DNA of 64,000 nucleotides, from the NCBI RefSeq assembly GCF_015352985.1, contig NZ_JACYXF010000019.1:34946-98945 (forward strand), in the 5' to 3' direction. Each line of letters opens with the position of its first letter. Within the stretch, counting starts at the first letter, position 1. Made by a program: the position numbers and the translations under genes. This stretch comes from Noviherbaspirillum malthae. GTDB lineage: Bacteria > Pseudomonadota > Gammaproteobacteria > Burkholderiales > Burkholderiaceae_D. The notes under the pieces were generated by a model that saw nothing but the letters and a program-made list of their open reading frames with translations, ran no database searches and had not been told where the DNA came from. Shown here piece after piece: positions 27,376 through 35,750 of the stretch.

Positions 27376-28443
27376 ATGGACGCGCTGTCTGATGTCTTGC
27401 GCGTCGTGCAGCTCAGCGGAGCGGTCTACCTCAACGCCGAGTTCACGGCCCCCTGGTGCCTGGTAGGCAAGGCGGAAAGCGATCTGTGCGCCGCGTATCT
27501 TCCGCGGGCAAACCGCGTGATTTCCTATCACCTCATTACCAGGGGTTCTTGCTGGGCAAGGCTGGAAGAGGATGATGACGATGAGCAAGCGCCGATACAG
27601 GTCAGCGCCGGCGATCTGCTAGTCGTTCCGCAAGGCGAACGCCACTTGATGGGCAGTAACCTTGCGCTGAAACCGACGCCCTCCGCCCAGGTGCTTTCCG
27701 AGCATGTCGCCATGCAGCCGGGCGAGGTCATGCATCTTCGCTATGGAGGCGGCGGCGCTTCCACGGGCATGGTATGCGGCTTTCTCGTATGCGACGAGGG
27801 CCAGAGCAATTCCCTGCTGGCTTCGCTCCCGCGAATCTTCAAGGTCAATCTTGGAGAAGGCAGGGAACAGGTCTGGCTGGCCACCGCGCTCGGCTTCGCG
27901 GCAGCCGAAGCCGCCGAACCGAAGGCCGGCAGCGCCACGGTGCTCGCCAAGCTCTCGGAGCTGCTGTTCGTCGAAGCGGTGAGGCGCTATATCGATACCC
28001 TGCCCGACAATGAAAAAGGCTGGCTTGCCGCAGTACGTGACCGCTATGTGGGCCGTGCGCTGTCGAGACTGCACGCACAGCCCGCTCATCCCTGGACCGT
28101 GGAGGAACTGGCCAGCCATGCAGGCCTGTCGCGATCGTCGCTTGCGCAGCGATTCACCAATCTGCTGGGCCTGCCGCCCATGCAGTATCTCGCACGCCTG
28201 AGGCTGCACCTGGCCGCCCGCCTGATGCGCGGCGACAGCAAGCCGCTGGTCGAACTGGCCAGCCGGGTCGGCTACGATTCCGAAGCGGCCTTCAGCCGTG
28301 CCTTCAAGCGTGAATTCGGCCTTCCCCCGGCAAGCTGGCGCACGCGCCAGGCACAGCAGGCAAGCAGTGCACAGGCAACGCTTGCTCCGCCCATCAAACG
28401 GGATACGGGCGATGTGCAGGCGTTTGCACGGCGTCAGTCCTGA
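27376..28443 (+). CDS. AraC family regulator with cupin (Cupin_6) sensor domain
   Basis: 355 residues. The N-terminal cupin-like domain (about 1-190) has the start MDALSDVLRVVQLSGAVYLNAEFTAPW and a GDLLVVPQGERHLM metal/ligand turn. Residues about 245-345 hold the AraC double helix-turn-helix (WTVEELASHAGLSRSSLAQRF and the second SRVGYDSEAAFSRAFKREFGLPPASWR). This architecture is common in regulators beside oxidoreductases and methyltransferases. It is divergent from the SAM methyltransferase, its likely target. An internal ATG at 27718 is not needed to explain the frame. Confidence 0.93.
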   Translation: MDALSDVLRVVQLSGAVYLNAEFTAPWCLVGKAESDLCAAYLPRANRVISYHLITRGSCWARLEEDDDDEQAPIQVSAGDLLVVPQGERHLMGSNLALKPTPSAQVLSEHVAMQPGEVMHLRYGGGGASTGMVCGFLVCDEGQSNSLLASLPRIFKVNLGEGREQVWLATALGFAAAEAAEPKAGSATVLAKLSELLFVEAVRRYIDTLPDNEKGWLAAVRDRYVGRALSRLHAQPAHPWTVEELASHAGLSRSSLAQRFTNLLGLPPMQYLARLRLHLAARLMRGDSKPLVELASRVGYDSEAAFSRAFKREFGLPPASWRTRQAQQASSAQATLAPPIKRDTGDVQAFARRQS

Positions 28444-28621
28444 ATGTTCAGGCAAGTTCATGCGTGTTCGACACCCGCATGTGAAGCGACGGCATTGACC
28501 TGCCTTGTGCATCCGCCGTTTATCGTGCGGCGATCTCGAACCCCGTCCGCGGTTCAAAGCAAAGCCCAGCTCTCTCGACGCCGCGCATCCATCGTGAGCA
28601 ATGTTGTGAGGCAGGCTGCGG

Positions 28622-29113
28622 TCAAAGGCATCCCTCGACATATTCGACCGAAGGCTTTTTCCCGGCACGGACATGGGTCACTTTGCCTCTGCTTTCTTCA
28701 AACAAGACCGCTGCGCTGCCGTCAGTTGAATCGAGAATCAGATAGTGGCCTTTATCGTCGTATTTGTGAGGCATGATTTTTATTCCCGGGTGCATTGCTT
28801 GCACTCTTGCGAGTGACGATCCGACACCGATCTTTGCACTGTTTCTGACCCCTGCCTTCGCATCGGCTCTCGTCACGATGCCTTCCTCCACCATGAAGCG
28901 AATCCGGGGGTATTTTCTGAACGTCACGAAATCGCATGCCGATTCGCGTTCCTTCGGCGATGCGGCTTCACCCAAGTTCTTTTCCACGCTCTCGAGAGGC
29001 TGTCCGAACTGCACCAGGCCATAGCCTGATGGCGAAAGCACCGGTGCTTCGGTCTTCGCCAAAGCCGGCAGAACCGCAAACATGCCGATGACGAACAAGC
29101 TTGCAAACCTCAT
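28622..29113 (-). CDS. Exported protein of unknown function
   Basis: 163 residues from ATG 29113. It starts with a Sec signal peptide (MRFASLFVIGMFAVLPALAKTE). The mature part is about 145 residues, with a GYGLVQFGQPLESVEKNLGE segment that looks like the first strand-helix of the small BamE/SmpA-like fold used by many periplasmic proteins, and a repeat of that pattern near VGSSLARVQAMHPG. Two Cys (ACDF and the penultimate EGCL) could form a disulphide. The tail ends in CL. No operon partner is nearby; the AraC gene converges with it. Confidence 0.7.
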   Translation of the reverse strand: MRFASLFVIGMFAVLPALAKTEAPVLSPSGYGLVQFGQPLESVEKNLGEAASPKERESACDFVTFRKYPRIRFMVEEGIVTRADAKAGVRNSAKIGVGSSLARVQAMHPGIKIMPHKYDDKGHYLILDSTDGSAAVLFEESRGKVTHVRAGKKPSVEYVEGCL

Positions 29114-29386
29114 GGTGACCGTTGCTCCCAACCTGGGCCGGAGGCAAGTGTCAAGCGTCGCATCAGGCATGCCCTTCGCTGCTGCGCTGTTGCACTGCGT
29201 CTTTTCATGGTCACCCCGCTTTTAACGCCAATGGAAGCAACACTCGGGATCGCAAAGCCGAGGGCCTTCGAGCACAAGAGATGCGTTTTCTTCAGCACGT
29301 TCGTCGATCTCTTCGACCGCCCGGCCAGCATGACGGTTCTCATGCATAAGCAAGGCAGAATGCCGTGACCAGAATCCGCAGCCGAA

Positions 29387-30166
29387 TCAGATAGTCGGAA
29401 GCGTGCCGCCGTCGACGACATATTCCGCACCGTGAACGAATGCCGCGCGCGCAGACAGCAGGAATGCCACCACCTCCGCGACATCTTCCGGCCTGCCGGG
29501 TTGGCCGAGCGGGATGCCGCCGAGTGACTTCATCAGCGCGCCGCGTGCTTCCCCGGCGCTGATGTCGCGGTGCGCCGCCATGCGGTCGATGAGGGCGGTC
29601 GCGGCGGTGGTTTCGATGAAGCCCGGCGCCACCGCATTGACTCGAATGCCGCGTGGCCCGAATTCATTGGCCAGAGACTTGCTGTAGCTTGCGAGCGCGG
29701 CTTTTGCGGCGGCATACGCAACAGTCGACTCATAGAGCGGCAGGCGGCGCTGAATCGACGTGATGTGCACGATGGCGCCATGTCCCCGCGCAAGCATGCC
29801 GGGCAGGAATGCGCGGTCGAGTCTTACCGCGCCCATCAGGTTGGTCTGGATGGCGGCTTCCCAGATGGCATCGGTCAGCGCGAGCGCGCCTCCGCCTGGC
29901 GCAGAAGAACCGCCTACGTTGTTGACCAGCAGGTCAATGCCGCCAAGTTCGCGCTCGATGGCTTCCACGACCGTGTCTGCTCCTGCAGGAGTCGCAAGGT
30001 CAGCCTTGAGGTAGCGTACGCCGGGCAGCGGCTCTGCCGGCAATTGGCGGGCGGTCGTCACGACTGCGGCGCCGCGCTGCGCCAGCAGGCGGACGATGGC
30101 TTCGCCCATGCCCTTGGTTCCGCCCGTCACGAGGGCCCGCTTGCCATGGAATTCCAGCGTGCTCAT
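29387..30166 (-). CDS. SDR family NAD(P)-dependent oxidoreductase
   Basis: 259 residues, classical short-chain dehydrogenase/reductase. Cofactor motif TGGTKGMG (14-21), NNVGG (82-86), catalytic S137, Y151 and K155 (YAAAK), and PGFIET after the active site. The start at 30166 follows GGAGG and overlaps the stop of the upstream NTF2-like gene by four bases (ATGA), so the two are translationally coupled. The acceptor substrate is unknown. Longer in-frame extension to 30346 overlaps the partner gene and is rejected. The divergent LysR gene at 30593 is the likely regulator. Confidence 0.92.
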   Translation of the reverse strand: MSTLEFHGKRALVTGGTKGMGEAIVRLLAQRGAAVVTTARQLPAEPLPGVRYLKADLATPAGADTVVEAIERELGGIDLLVNNVGGSSAPGGGALALTDAIWEAAIQTNLMGAVRLDRAFLPGMLARGHGAIVHITSIQRRLPLYESTVAYAAAKAALASYSKSLANEFGPRGIRVNAVAPGFIETTAATALIDRMAAHRDISAGEARGALMKSLGGIPLGQPGRPEDVAEVVAFLLSARAAFVHGAEYVVDGGTLPTI

Positions 30167-30489
30167 ACGCCGACCTCCAGGGATGCAATACAGTCGCCGC
30201 TGAGTACGAAACGATAGGCGAGCATCGCAGGGCTGCCCGGGAAATCGCCGGTCACGCGCGCTTGCAGGCGATAGTCCCGGTCCGCGCCTTCGATATGCAG
30301 GGCTTCCACGATCGGGCGGTAACGAGTGCTGGTTTCGGCCTTCCACGCCAGGATCGCTTCAATGCCGCGATATTCCCTTGCTTCATCATGAACAAGGGCA
30401 TCCGCAGTGAAGCAGGCGGCAAGGGCGCGCGTATCGTTGGCGTTCGCCGCCTCGAGGTAGGCGGCGATGGGTGCAGGAAAATGAATCAT
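30163..30489 (-). CDS. SnoaL/NTF2-like small protein
   Basis: 108 residues, single NTF2-fold domain: AYLEAANANDTRALAACFTADALVHDEAREYRGIEAI is the usual first helix-strand pattern, with an Asp/Glu-rich centre and the closing LAYRFVLSGDCIASLEV. These domains act as isomerases, hydrolases or binding subunits for small hydrophobic molecules. It is the first gene of a two-gene operon with the SDR enzyme (ATGA overlap), which suggests the two proteins work on the same small molecule. About 100 bases separate it from the divergent LysR gene. Confidence 0.85.
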   Translation of the reverse strand: MIHFPAPIAAYLEAANANDTRALAACFTADALVHDEAREYRGIEAILAWKAETSTRYRPIVEALHIEGADRDYRLQARVTGDFPGSPAMLAYRFVLSGDCIASLEVGV

Positions 30490-30592
30490 GTTGGTCTCCA
30501 GAAGTTGAATGGGCAGTCTAGATTTTTAAACTCTTGGGAAAAACAGGCCTCGCCTACATGGCTTATGAACTTCTGGTTCATAATCTGGTGTC

Positions 30593-31501
30593 ATGACTTC
30601 ACTCGATTTGATCCGCATTTTCCTCGCCGTCGCCAAGCACCGCAGCTTTTCACTTGCCGCCCAGGAACTGGCGATCAGCCCGACCGCGTGCAGCAAGGGC
30701 GTACGGGCGCTCGAACGCCGTCATGGCGTCGTGCTGTTCAGGCGCACCACGCGCAGCGTGTCGCTGACCGAACCCGGTGTGAGCCTGCTTGCCATGCTCA
30801 AGCCGGCAATCGACCAGATCGAGGAGGCATTCACTGCGCTCGAGCCGTTCCGCGAGCGCCCGGCAGGCCGGCTGCGCATCACCGCCCCGCGGGCGCTTGG
30901 CTTGCGGGTTGCACGGCTGCTGGTGCCGGGCATGCGCGCGAACTATCCGGACGTGTCGCTCGACCTGTCGCTGGACGACGGCGTCATTGATCTGGTGGCA
31001 CAGGGATACGATGCCGGCATCCGGCTGGGGCAATCCATCGAGCAGGACATGGTCACGGTCCGCCTGAGCCGGGAGTTGTCATGGTCAGTCGTTGCCGCGC
31101 CGCAGTATCTCGGGAGGCATGGCGCGCCCGGCGTGCCGCAGGACTTGTTGAACCATAAAACGATCCGTTACCGATTCAACAGCTCCGGCCTTCTGCACGC
31201 GTGGCGCTTCACCGGCCCGGATGGCGCTTATGAACTAGAAACCGATACTGCCCTGGTCGCCAACGATACGGCAGCAATTGCAGAGTTCGCCCGCCAGGGA
31301 CTCGGCTATGCCTACCTTCCCGATATCGAAATCGAGGCCGATCTGCGGCAAGGCCATCTCGTGCGGGTGCTTGACACCTTCGTGCCCAAAACGACCGGGT
31401 TGTATCTGTATTTTCCGGTTCGAACGCAAGCGCAGCCGAAGATGCGTGCCTTGATCGAACAGGCTCAGGCGCTGGCGGCGCAGGGACAGCTTGATCCATG
31501 A
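30593..31501 (+). CDS. LysR-type regulator divergent from the SDR/NTF2 operon
   Basis: 302 residues: winged helix-turn-helix about 3-60 (IFLAVAKHRSFSLAAQELAISPTACSKGVRALERRHG) and effector domain about 88-295 (GRLRITAPRALG...LELEAD-type core, here IEIEADLRQG). It belongs to the CrgA/AphB-like subgroup by the style of its effector domain. Divergent placement 100 bases from an SDR/NTF2-like pair is the classic LysR arrangement, so these genes are its likely targets. Its stop codon lies inside the beginning of the livH relic, indicating that the relic was joined here by a rearrangement just after the regulator. Confidence 0.93.
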   Translation: MTSLDLIRIFLAVAKHRSFSLAAQELAISPTACSKGVRALERRHGVVLFRRTTRSVSLTEPGVSLLAMLKPAIDQIEEAFTALEPFRERPAGRLRITAPRALGLRVARLLVPGMRANYPDVSLDLSLDDGVIDLVAQGYDAGIRLGQSIEQDMVTVRLSRELSWSVVAAPQYLGRHGAPGVPQDLLNHKTIRYRFNSSGLLHAWRFTGPDGAYELETDTALVANDTAAIAEFARQGLGYAYLPDIEIEADLRQGHLVRVLDTFVPKTTGLYLYFPVRTQAQPKMRALIEQAQALAAQGQLDP

Positions 31502-31502
31502 G

Positions 31503-32192
31503 GCCGAAAGCGCCCTCCTGGCCGCACCGGCGATTGTGGGACTCGTTGGCGCTGTCGTGGGGAAATACGGCTTGCGCAGATTCAAGCAGGACAACGACCA
31601 GCAGGCCCTGCTCCTCACCTATGGTGTCTCCTACCTTCTGGTGCAGGTCGTGATCCTGATCTGGGGGTTGAAAGCCAAGTTCTACTTTTTCCCGCGCCTG
31701 CTTGACGGTCCGCTGTTCTCGCTTTACGGCACTGCCTTTCCGAAGTACCGCGTCTTCATCATGCTTGCAGCAATTCTGATGCTGTTCTTTATCCATCTGC
31801 TTCTCTCGCGCACGCGCATCGGCCTGGTAGTCCAGGCTTCGCTTACCCATCCTCATATGGTCGAAGCGCTGGGCCATGACGTCCCCCTGACCCGGACTGT
31901 CGTGTTCGGGGGCGGTGCAGCGCTTGCGGCATTAGAGCGGTTTCGTGTTGACCTGCTTGTCGATCCCGGACCGATTGCCTCTGGTACTGCGTTGCGGCTC
32001 CTTGCCATGGCACCGCCATGTCGCGTCGCCACGTCTTGTCCCGGAGACAATCCGCCTCGGCCTCGACTAAGCCGGTCAACACGAAACCGCTCTAGCCGGA
32101 GTGATCGGCGGCACGGCGCTCGGCACGTCGCCGTCCATGGGGCTTTCCGTAGGAAGCGTGATGTTCGCGGTCGTCGTGTTGAGAGTGCGGTG
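31503..32192 (+). pseudogene. livH-like branched-chain amino acid ABC permease, truncated and interrupted by a MITE
   Basis: The reading ESALLAAPAIVGLVGAV, then LLLTYGVSYLLVQVVILIWG, LLLSRTRIGLVVQAS and EALGHDVPLTRTVVFGGGAALAAL, is the middle of a LivH permease. Immediately after, the frame runs into the 158-bp MITE. If the MITE and one TA are removed, it continues without a shift as AGVIGGTALGTSPSMG and SVGSVMFAVVVL, the expected next LivH helices. The N-terminal 60 or so residues and everything after about 32192 are missing. The relic is therefore decayed at both ends and separately interrupted. No livM, livG, livF or binding protein gene is nearby. Confidence 0.85.
31935..32092. mobile_element. 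158-bp MITE with 19-bp terminal inverted repeats and TA duplication
   Basis: Perfect terminal repeats GAGCGGTTTCGTGTTGACC (31935-31953) and its complement (32074-32092), with an imperfect extension inward. TA occurs on both sides (31933-31934 and 32093-32094), as for IS630/Tc1-mariner-type transposases. It has no coding capacity. A second, more degenerate copy lies at 44103-44259. A mobilising IS630-type enzyme is not in the window. Confidence 0.9.
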
Positions 32193-32233
32193 CTGCTTGT
32201 TCATTGAGGTGCCACGCCTGTCAATCGGCTGAA

Positions 32234-32650
32234 TTACGCGGCTCGTGTTGGAGCACTTGGAAAGCTCTTACCCGACGCATCAATGCTCACCCATGGAAGT
32301 TTGCTCTCGCAGAAGATACTGATTCCAGGGACAAGGTTTTCGTGACCTTCAAGGGTCCCGAGATACACCATGGCGAGTCCTCTATATGTATGAGGATTTG
32401 AATTGAATATCGGAGTGCCGCAGGTAACGCAGAAATGCCGCCTGGTGCGCTCGGTCACCGTATAAGCGGCAAGAGTTTCGTTCTCGGAGGCGACAGAAAA
32501 ATGCTCTTCCCTGACGACGACATAGGAAGAGAACGGCGCACCGGTCATGCTCCGGCAAAGTCCGCAATGGCAAGCAACGACTTGCAGTGTCGGCCCGGCT
32601 ATCTTGTATTGAACTTGACCGCACTTGCAGCCGCCGATAGATTGAGTCAC
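32234..32650 (-). CDS. GFA family (glutathione-dependent formaldehyde-activating/CENP-V) protein
   Basis: 138 residues, a single GFA domain with all zinc ligands: C8 and C10 (GCKCG), C27, C29 and C32 (ACHCGLC), and C74 and C77 (FCVTCGTP). Family members bind two zinc ions in a Mss4-like fold. Some form S-hydroxymethylglutathione, but most have no proven reaction and this one has no formaldehyde dehydrogenase beside it. Full length for the family. It lies next to the livH relic and is divergently arranged with nothing obvious; no operon. Confidence 0.92.
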   Translation of the reverse strand: MTQSIGGCKCGQVQYKIAGPTLQVVACHCGLCRSMTGAPFSSYVVVREEHFSVASENETLAAYTVTERTRRHFCVTCGTPIFNSNPHTYRGLAMVYLGTLEGHENLVPGISIFCESKLPWVSIDASGKSFPSAPTRAA

Positions 32651-32807
32651 GTTTTCCTGTCCCCATGAAGGTCTAAAAATCCGGCAACTATCTTAAATTT
32701 GTATTTTGAATCAAGCACTGGAATGAAGATGACCCGATTATTTTAGCCGCGTTGACCGTTCCGGTTACAGAAAGCATCGTGGCATGGTCGGACGGCGGGG
32801 CACCTCG

Positions 32808-33371
32808 TTAGATCCCGTAGTGATCCGCCACTTCCAATGCCGGCCATGTTTCCAGCCAGCGCTTGCTCTTCATACGCGCCATGAAGACCGAATTCGCATA
32901 GTTTGCCTTTGGGTTCGGCGCAATCGACAATTTCCAATTGTGCTCCAGTCCGAGTGGAGCCACTACTTCCACTTCGTTCGGTGCGCTTAGCCGTACGCCG
33001 ACACACGTGGCTTGCTCCGGATAGTAACTGATTGCATCCGTGGTGTTCCGGTACGGAGGATGTCCATTGCGTAGATGCATGCGCGCCTGGTTGCGCACTT
33101 GCCAGCACACCTCGGGTCGCATGCTTCGCAGAATTGACTCTATATCCTGTTCCATTGCCGGAGCAAGATCGGAAGGATCGAAGAAGGCTACGTCCACGTC
33201 GTTCAGCGGAGTGGCTTTCGTCTTGCCATGCAGGTGATCCCATATCAGATTGCGGACGAAGCCGGCGACAAGAAGCCAGTCTGGAAGACTGAGCGTCTTG
33301 ACTACAGCAAGACAATCCATGCGCCATTTGTCAGCACGTATCAAAGCCTCGGTCTTCGCGATGTCCGTCAT
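32808..33371 (-). CDS. Nucleotidyltransferase family protein (NTP_transf_6/DUF925)
   Basis: 187 residues from ATG 33371. The pattern WLLVAGFVRNLIWDHLHG (33-49) and LNDVDVAFFD, with D58 and D60, is the compact nucleotidyltransferase core: Gly-x-Val-Arg-Asn and the metal-binding Asp-x-Asp. The C-terminal part contains APLGLEHNWKLSI and NPKANYANSVFMARMKSKRW, both characteristic of the family. The nucleotide and acceptor are unknown. A TTG at 33407 would add 12 residues, but lacks a ribosome binding site. It stands alone, 436 bases from the ABC-type binding protein. Confidence 0.87.
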   Translation of the reverse strand: MTDIAKTEALIRADKWRMDCLAVVKTLSLPDWLLVAGFVRNLIWDHLHGKTKATPLNDVDVAFFDPSDLAPAMEQDIESILRSMRPEVCWQVRNQARMHLRNGHPPYRNTTDAISYYPEQATCVGVRLSAPNEVEVVAPLGLEHNWKLSIAPNPKANYANSVFMARMKSKRWLETWPALEVADHYGI

Positions 33372-33849
33372 GATGTAAGGGTTGCCATCCGGATTGACCG
33401 GGGCCAACAGGTAAAAGAGTCGAATAACATGTCAGGTCTGCCGCAGGTCGTGAAAATTCATATCCTCGTATGCGGCGGAATATACACATATTTTCTTCTT
33501 CCTGATGGTTTCGTCGATGGCCATGCCAGGCGCATCCTCCATCATCACGGCGCTTGCCGGTAAGTTGAAAAGCTGCCGTTTACCTCCTGATTCAAGCGAA
33601 TCAAAAATATTCAGAAGGGGAAGGTGATTCGTTGAAACGTTTTCTCATGAATTCATCCTTTCGAATAAATCATTGGCCTGCGGAAGGTCACGATTTTTGT
33701 CTCGGCCTTTTTTACAGGTCCGAAAGAAAAGTGCGCAGCTTGATATGTATTAAGGATGCTCATCGGAGGATAAAGGCAGCAAGCCACTGGCGACCTAAGA
33801 TGGTTTTATCGCCTCGGCATTCCAGCCGTTTTATTCGGAGGGAAACACC
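33372..33849. other. AT-richer intergenic region, no gene recognised
   Basis: About 480 bases between divergent genes, noticeably richer in A and T from 33540 to 33760. The open frame at 33632-33889 overlaps the following gene and resembles nothing. GGAGGG at 33838-33843 is the ribosome binding site of the gene at 33850. Confidence 0.5.
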
Positions 33850-34866
33850 ATGGACCGGCGTATTATTCTGGCGGGCTTGGCAGCCCTGATCTCAGGTTCG
33901 GTTCTGTTCCCGGAAACACCAAATGCACAGCAGCCTGACAAGGTCTACCGAGTTGGCGTCCTTGTGAATGGCGGCGCTACCGTGGATGGGAAACCCAATC
34001 CGGCATTGGATGAGCTTCGCAAAGGCATGGCTCGACTCGGCTATGTTGAGGGAACGAATATCATCTATGAAGCGCGCTTTCCCGAAGGCCAGCTTGAGCG
34101 TCTGCCTGGTTTTGCTTCCGAACTGGTAGCAAAGGGCGTTGATGTCATTGCCACCTTCGGCGGCCCGTCAACGAACGCTGCGCGAAAGGCAACCACGACC
34201 GTTCCGGTCGTCGCTGCTCTCGTTGCCGATCCGGTAGCGATAGGCGTAGCGAAAACGCTGGAGCGGCCTGGAGGGAACATTACCGGAGCGACGAACAATG
34301 ATCCTGAGCTTGCCAGTCGTCAGCTGAACATGCTGAAAACGCTCTTGCCAAAACTGACGCGTGTTGCGGTCTTGAGCGATTCCGACATTCCCGGCGCCGA
34401 CGCCAGCGGTCTGGCTCCGATAGAGCGCGCCAACGTGGCCGCCGCTCGTGAGGCCGGTCTTTCGCCACAAGTGCTGAAAGTGAGGGGGCCGAACCCTGAT
34501 CTGGACACCGCATTCAAGGCCATGGCGACCGACGGCGCACAGGCGCTGGTCGTGCTGGAAGTTCCTGCCACCATTGCGGCCCGCAAGCGCATTGCAGAAC
34601 TCGCCTCGAAACAGCGTCTGCCAACGATGTTTTGGGGTGGCGCGTCCGATTCCGGTTGCCTGATCAGCTATGGCACGCCCTTTACCGCCGACTTTCCCCG
34701 GCTGCCGCCTGTCATCGACAAGATTTTGAAAGGCGCAAAGCCGGCGGATACACCGTTTGAAGTGGTATCTCGCCGCGAGTTGGACATTAACCAAAGGACT
34801 GCCCGGGAGTTGGGGATTGTGATTCCTTCGGAGCTTTTGAAAACCGCCAACCACGTTTTTGAATAA
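33850..34866 (+). CDS. ABC transporter substrate-binding protein, TrpX/ABC_sub_bind type
   Basis: 338 residues. A signal peptide (MDRRIILAGLAALISGSVLF, cut near NAQQ) is followed by the ABC_sub_bind pattern: YRVGVLVNGG, ALDELRKGMARLGYVEGTNIIYEAR, VDVIATFGGPSTNAARKATTTVPVV, PGGNITGATN and LPTMFWGGASDSGCLISYG. Relatives such as TrpX and TssR-type proteins bind tryptophan or other small ligands for import. No permease or ATPase gene is adjacent, so it is an orphan receptor, which is common for this family in betaproteobacteria. GGAGGG at 33838-33843 gives a good ribosome binding site. Confidence 0.9.
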   Translation: MDRRIILAGLAALISGSVLFPETPNAQQPDKVYRVGVLVNGGATVDGKPNPALDELRKGMARLGYVEGTNIIYEARFPEGQLERLPGFASELVAKGVDVIATFGGPSTNAARKATTTVPVVAALVADPVAIGVAKTLERPGGNITGATNNDPELASRQLNMLKTLLPKLTRVAVLSDSDIPGADASGLAPIERANVAAAREAGLSPQVLKVRGPNPDLDTAFKAMATDGAQALVVLEVPATIAARKRIAELASKQRLPTMFWGGASDSGCLISYGTPFTADFPRLPPVIDKILKGAKPADTPFEVVSRRELDINQRTARELGIVIPSELLKTANHVFE

Positions 34867-35122
34867 ACGCTGCAATGAACTTGCCGAGGTTTCTCTCGGC
34901 GGAACAAGCGCTGTATCAGGCCGGTAGCATATTCCAAACCGTCGAATGCGAAGATCACCGAAAATCTGACTGCTCCTGGCCGAGCACAGGGGATAGCCTG
35001 GTTGATGTGGCGGCCGTTACAGGCTCCCTGTCCGGCCTTCCGTTCTGCAGGCGAACGTCGCCGGATACCTGCCACGCCGGAAAGCTGCTATCCGATATCG
35101 AGCCAATCAAAGGAGCACTCTC

Positions 35123-35584
35123 ATGAAAACAGTAGATCCTGTTGTGTCGGCATTCTTCTCCGTATGGTTGCTGGTTGCACCGCTCGCATCCGCCCAAGGC
35201 GCCAATGGCAAGGTCGAGCAGCAAATCTCTGCGCTGTCAGACGCAATGATTGCAGCGAACTTGAAAGGCGACACCGACTTCTACCAGAAGTATTACGCCG
35301 AAGACGCCATCATCGTCCACGGCAACGGCAAGCTGTTTACAAAAGCGCAGGAACTGGCGGATCTCAAGTCCGGCTCCTTGAAATATGAGTCCATTGACGT
35401 GCGGGAGAAAACCATACATGTGTACGGCGATACAGCGGTCGTGCACATTCTGCTGTCGTTCAAGGGTTTGCTCGGGGGGAAACCGTTCGGCCCTATTGAT
35501 CTGCGCCGCACAGTCGTGTGGGCTCCGCAGCAAGGAAGCTGGAGAATTGTTGCATGGCAGGTGACGCGCGTAGAGAACAAGTAA
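35123..35584 (+). CDS. Exported SnoaL/DUF4440-like (NTF2-fold) protein
   Basis: 153 residues. A signal peptide (MKTVDPVVSAFFSVWLLVAPLASA) precedes an NTF2-fold domain: QISALSDAMIAANLKGDTDFYQKYYAEDAIIVHGNGKLFTKAQEL is the standard DUF4440 start, followed by the TAVVHILLSF and GSWRIVAWQVTRV strands. The function of secreted members is unknown; they may bind a small ligand in the periplasm. AAGGAGCACTCTC before the ATG is a good ribosome binding site. It is separated from the upstream binding protein by 256 bases, so an operon is doubtful. Confidence 0.85.
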   Translation: MKTVDPVVSAFFSVWLLVAPLASAQGANGKVEQQISALSDAMIAANLKGDTDFYQKYYAEDAIIVHGNGKLFTKAQELADLKSGSLKYESIDVREKTIHVYGDTAVVHILLSFKGLLGGKPFGPIDLRRTVVWAPQQGSWRIVAWQVTRVENK

Positions 35585-35750
35585 TCTCTCGCCGGCATGC
35601 TCGCGTTTGACGAGGCCGCCCGTTACGGGTCAACTCATCATTGACTGCCGGGGCCGCCCGGATACTATGCATGGAAATATTCAGATTAACTGGTCGTCCG
35701 GGAAATTGTCGGCAAGGGCGGCATGTTCAAATTGCCGCCTCCAAAAACCT

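Noticed and set aside
31491..32207. A single 238-residue protein from LivH sequence into the MITE
   Set aside because: Homology to LivH stops exactly at the MITE boundary and resumes after it, so the fused reading is accidental.
33632..33889. 85-residue frame before the ABC-type binding protein
   Set aside because: It overlaps the start of that gene and shows no family pattern.
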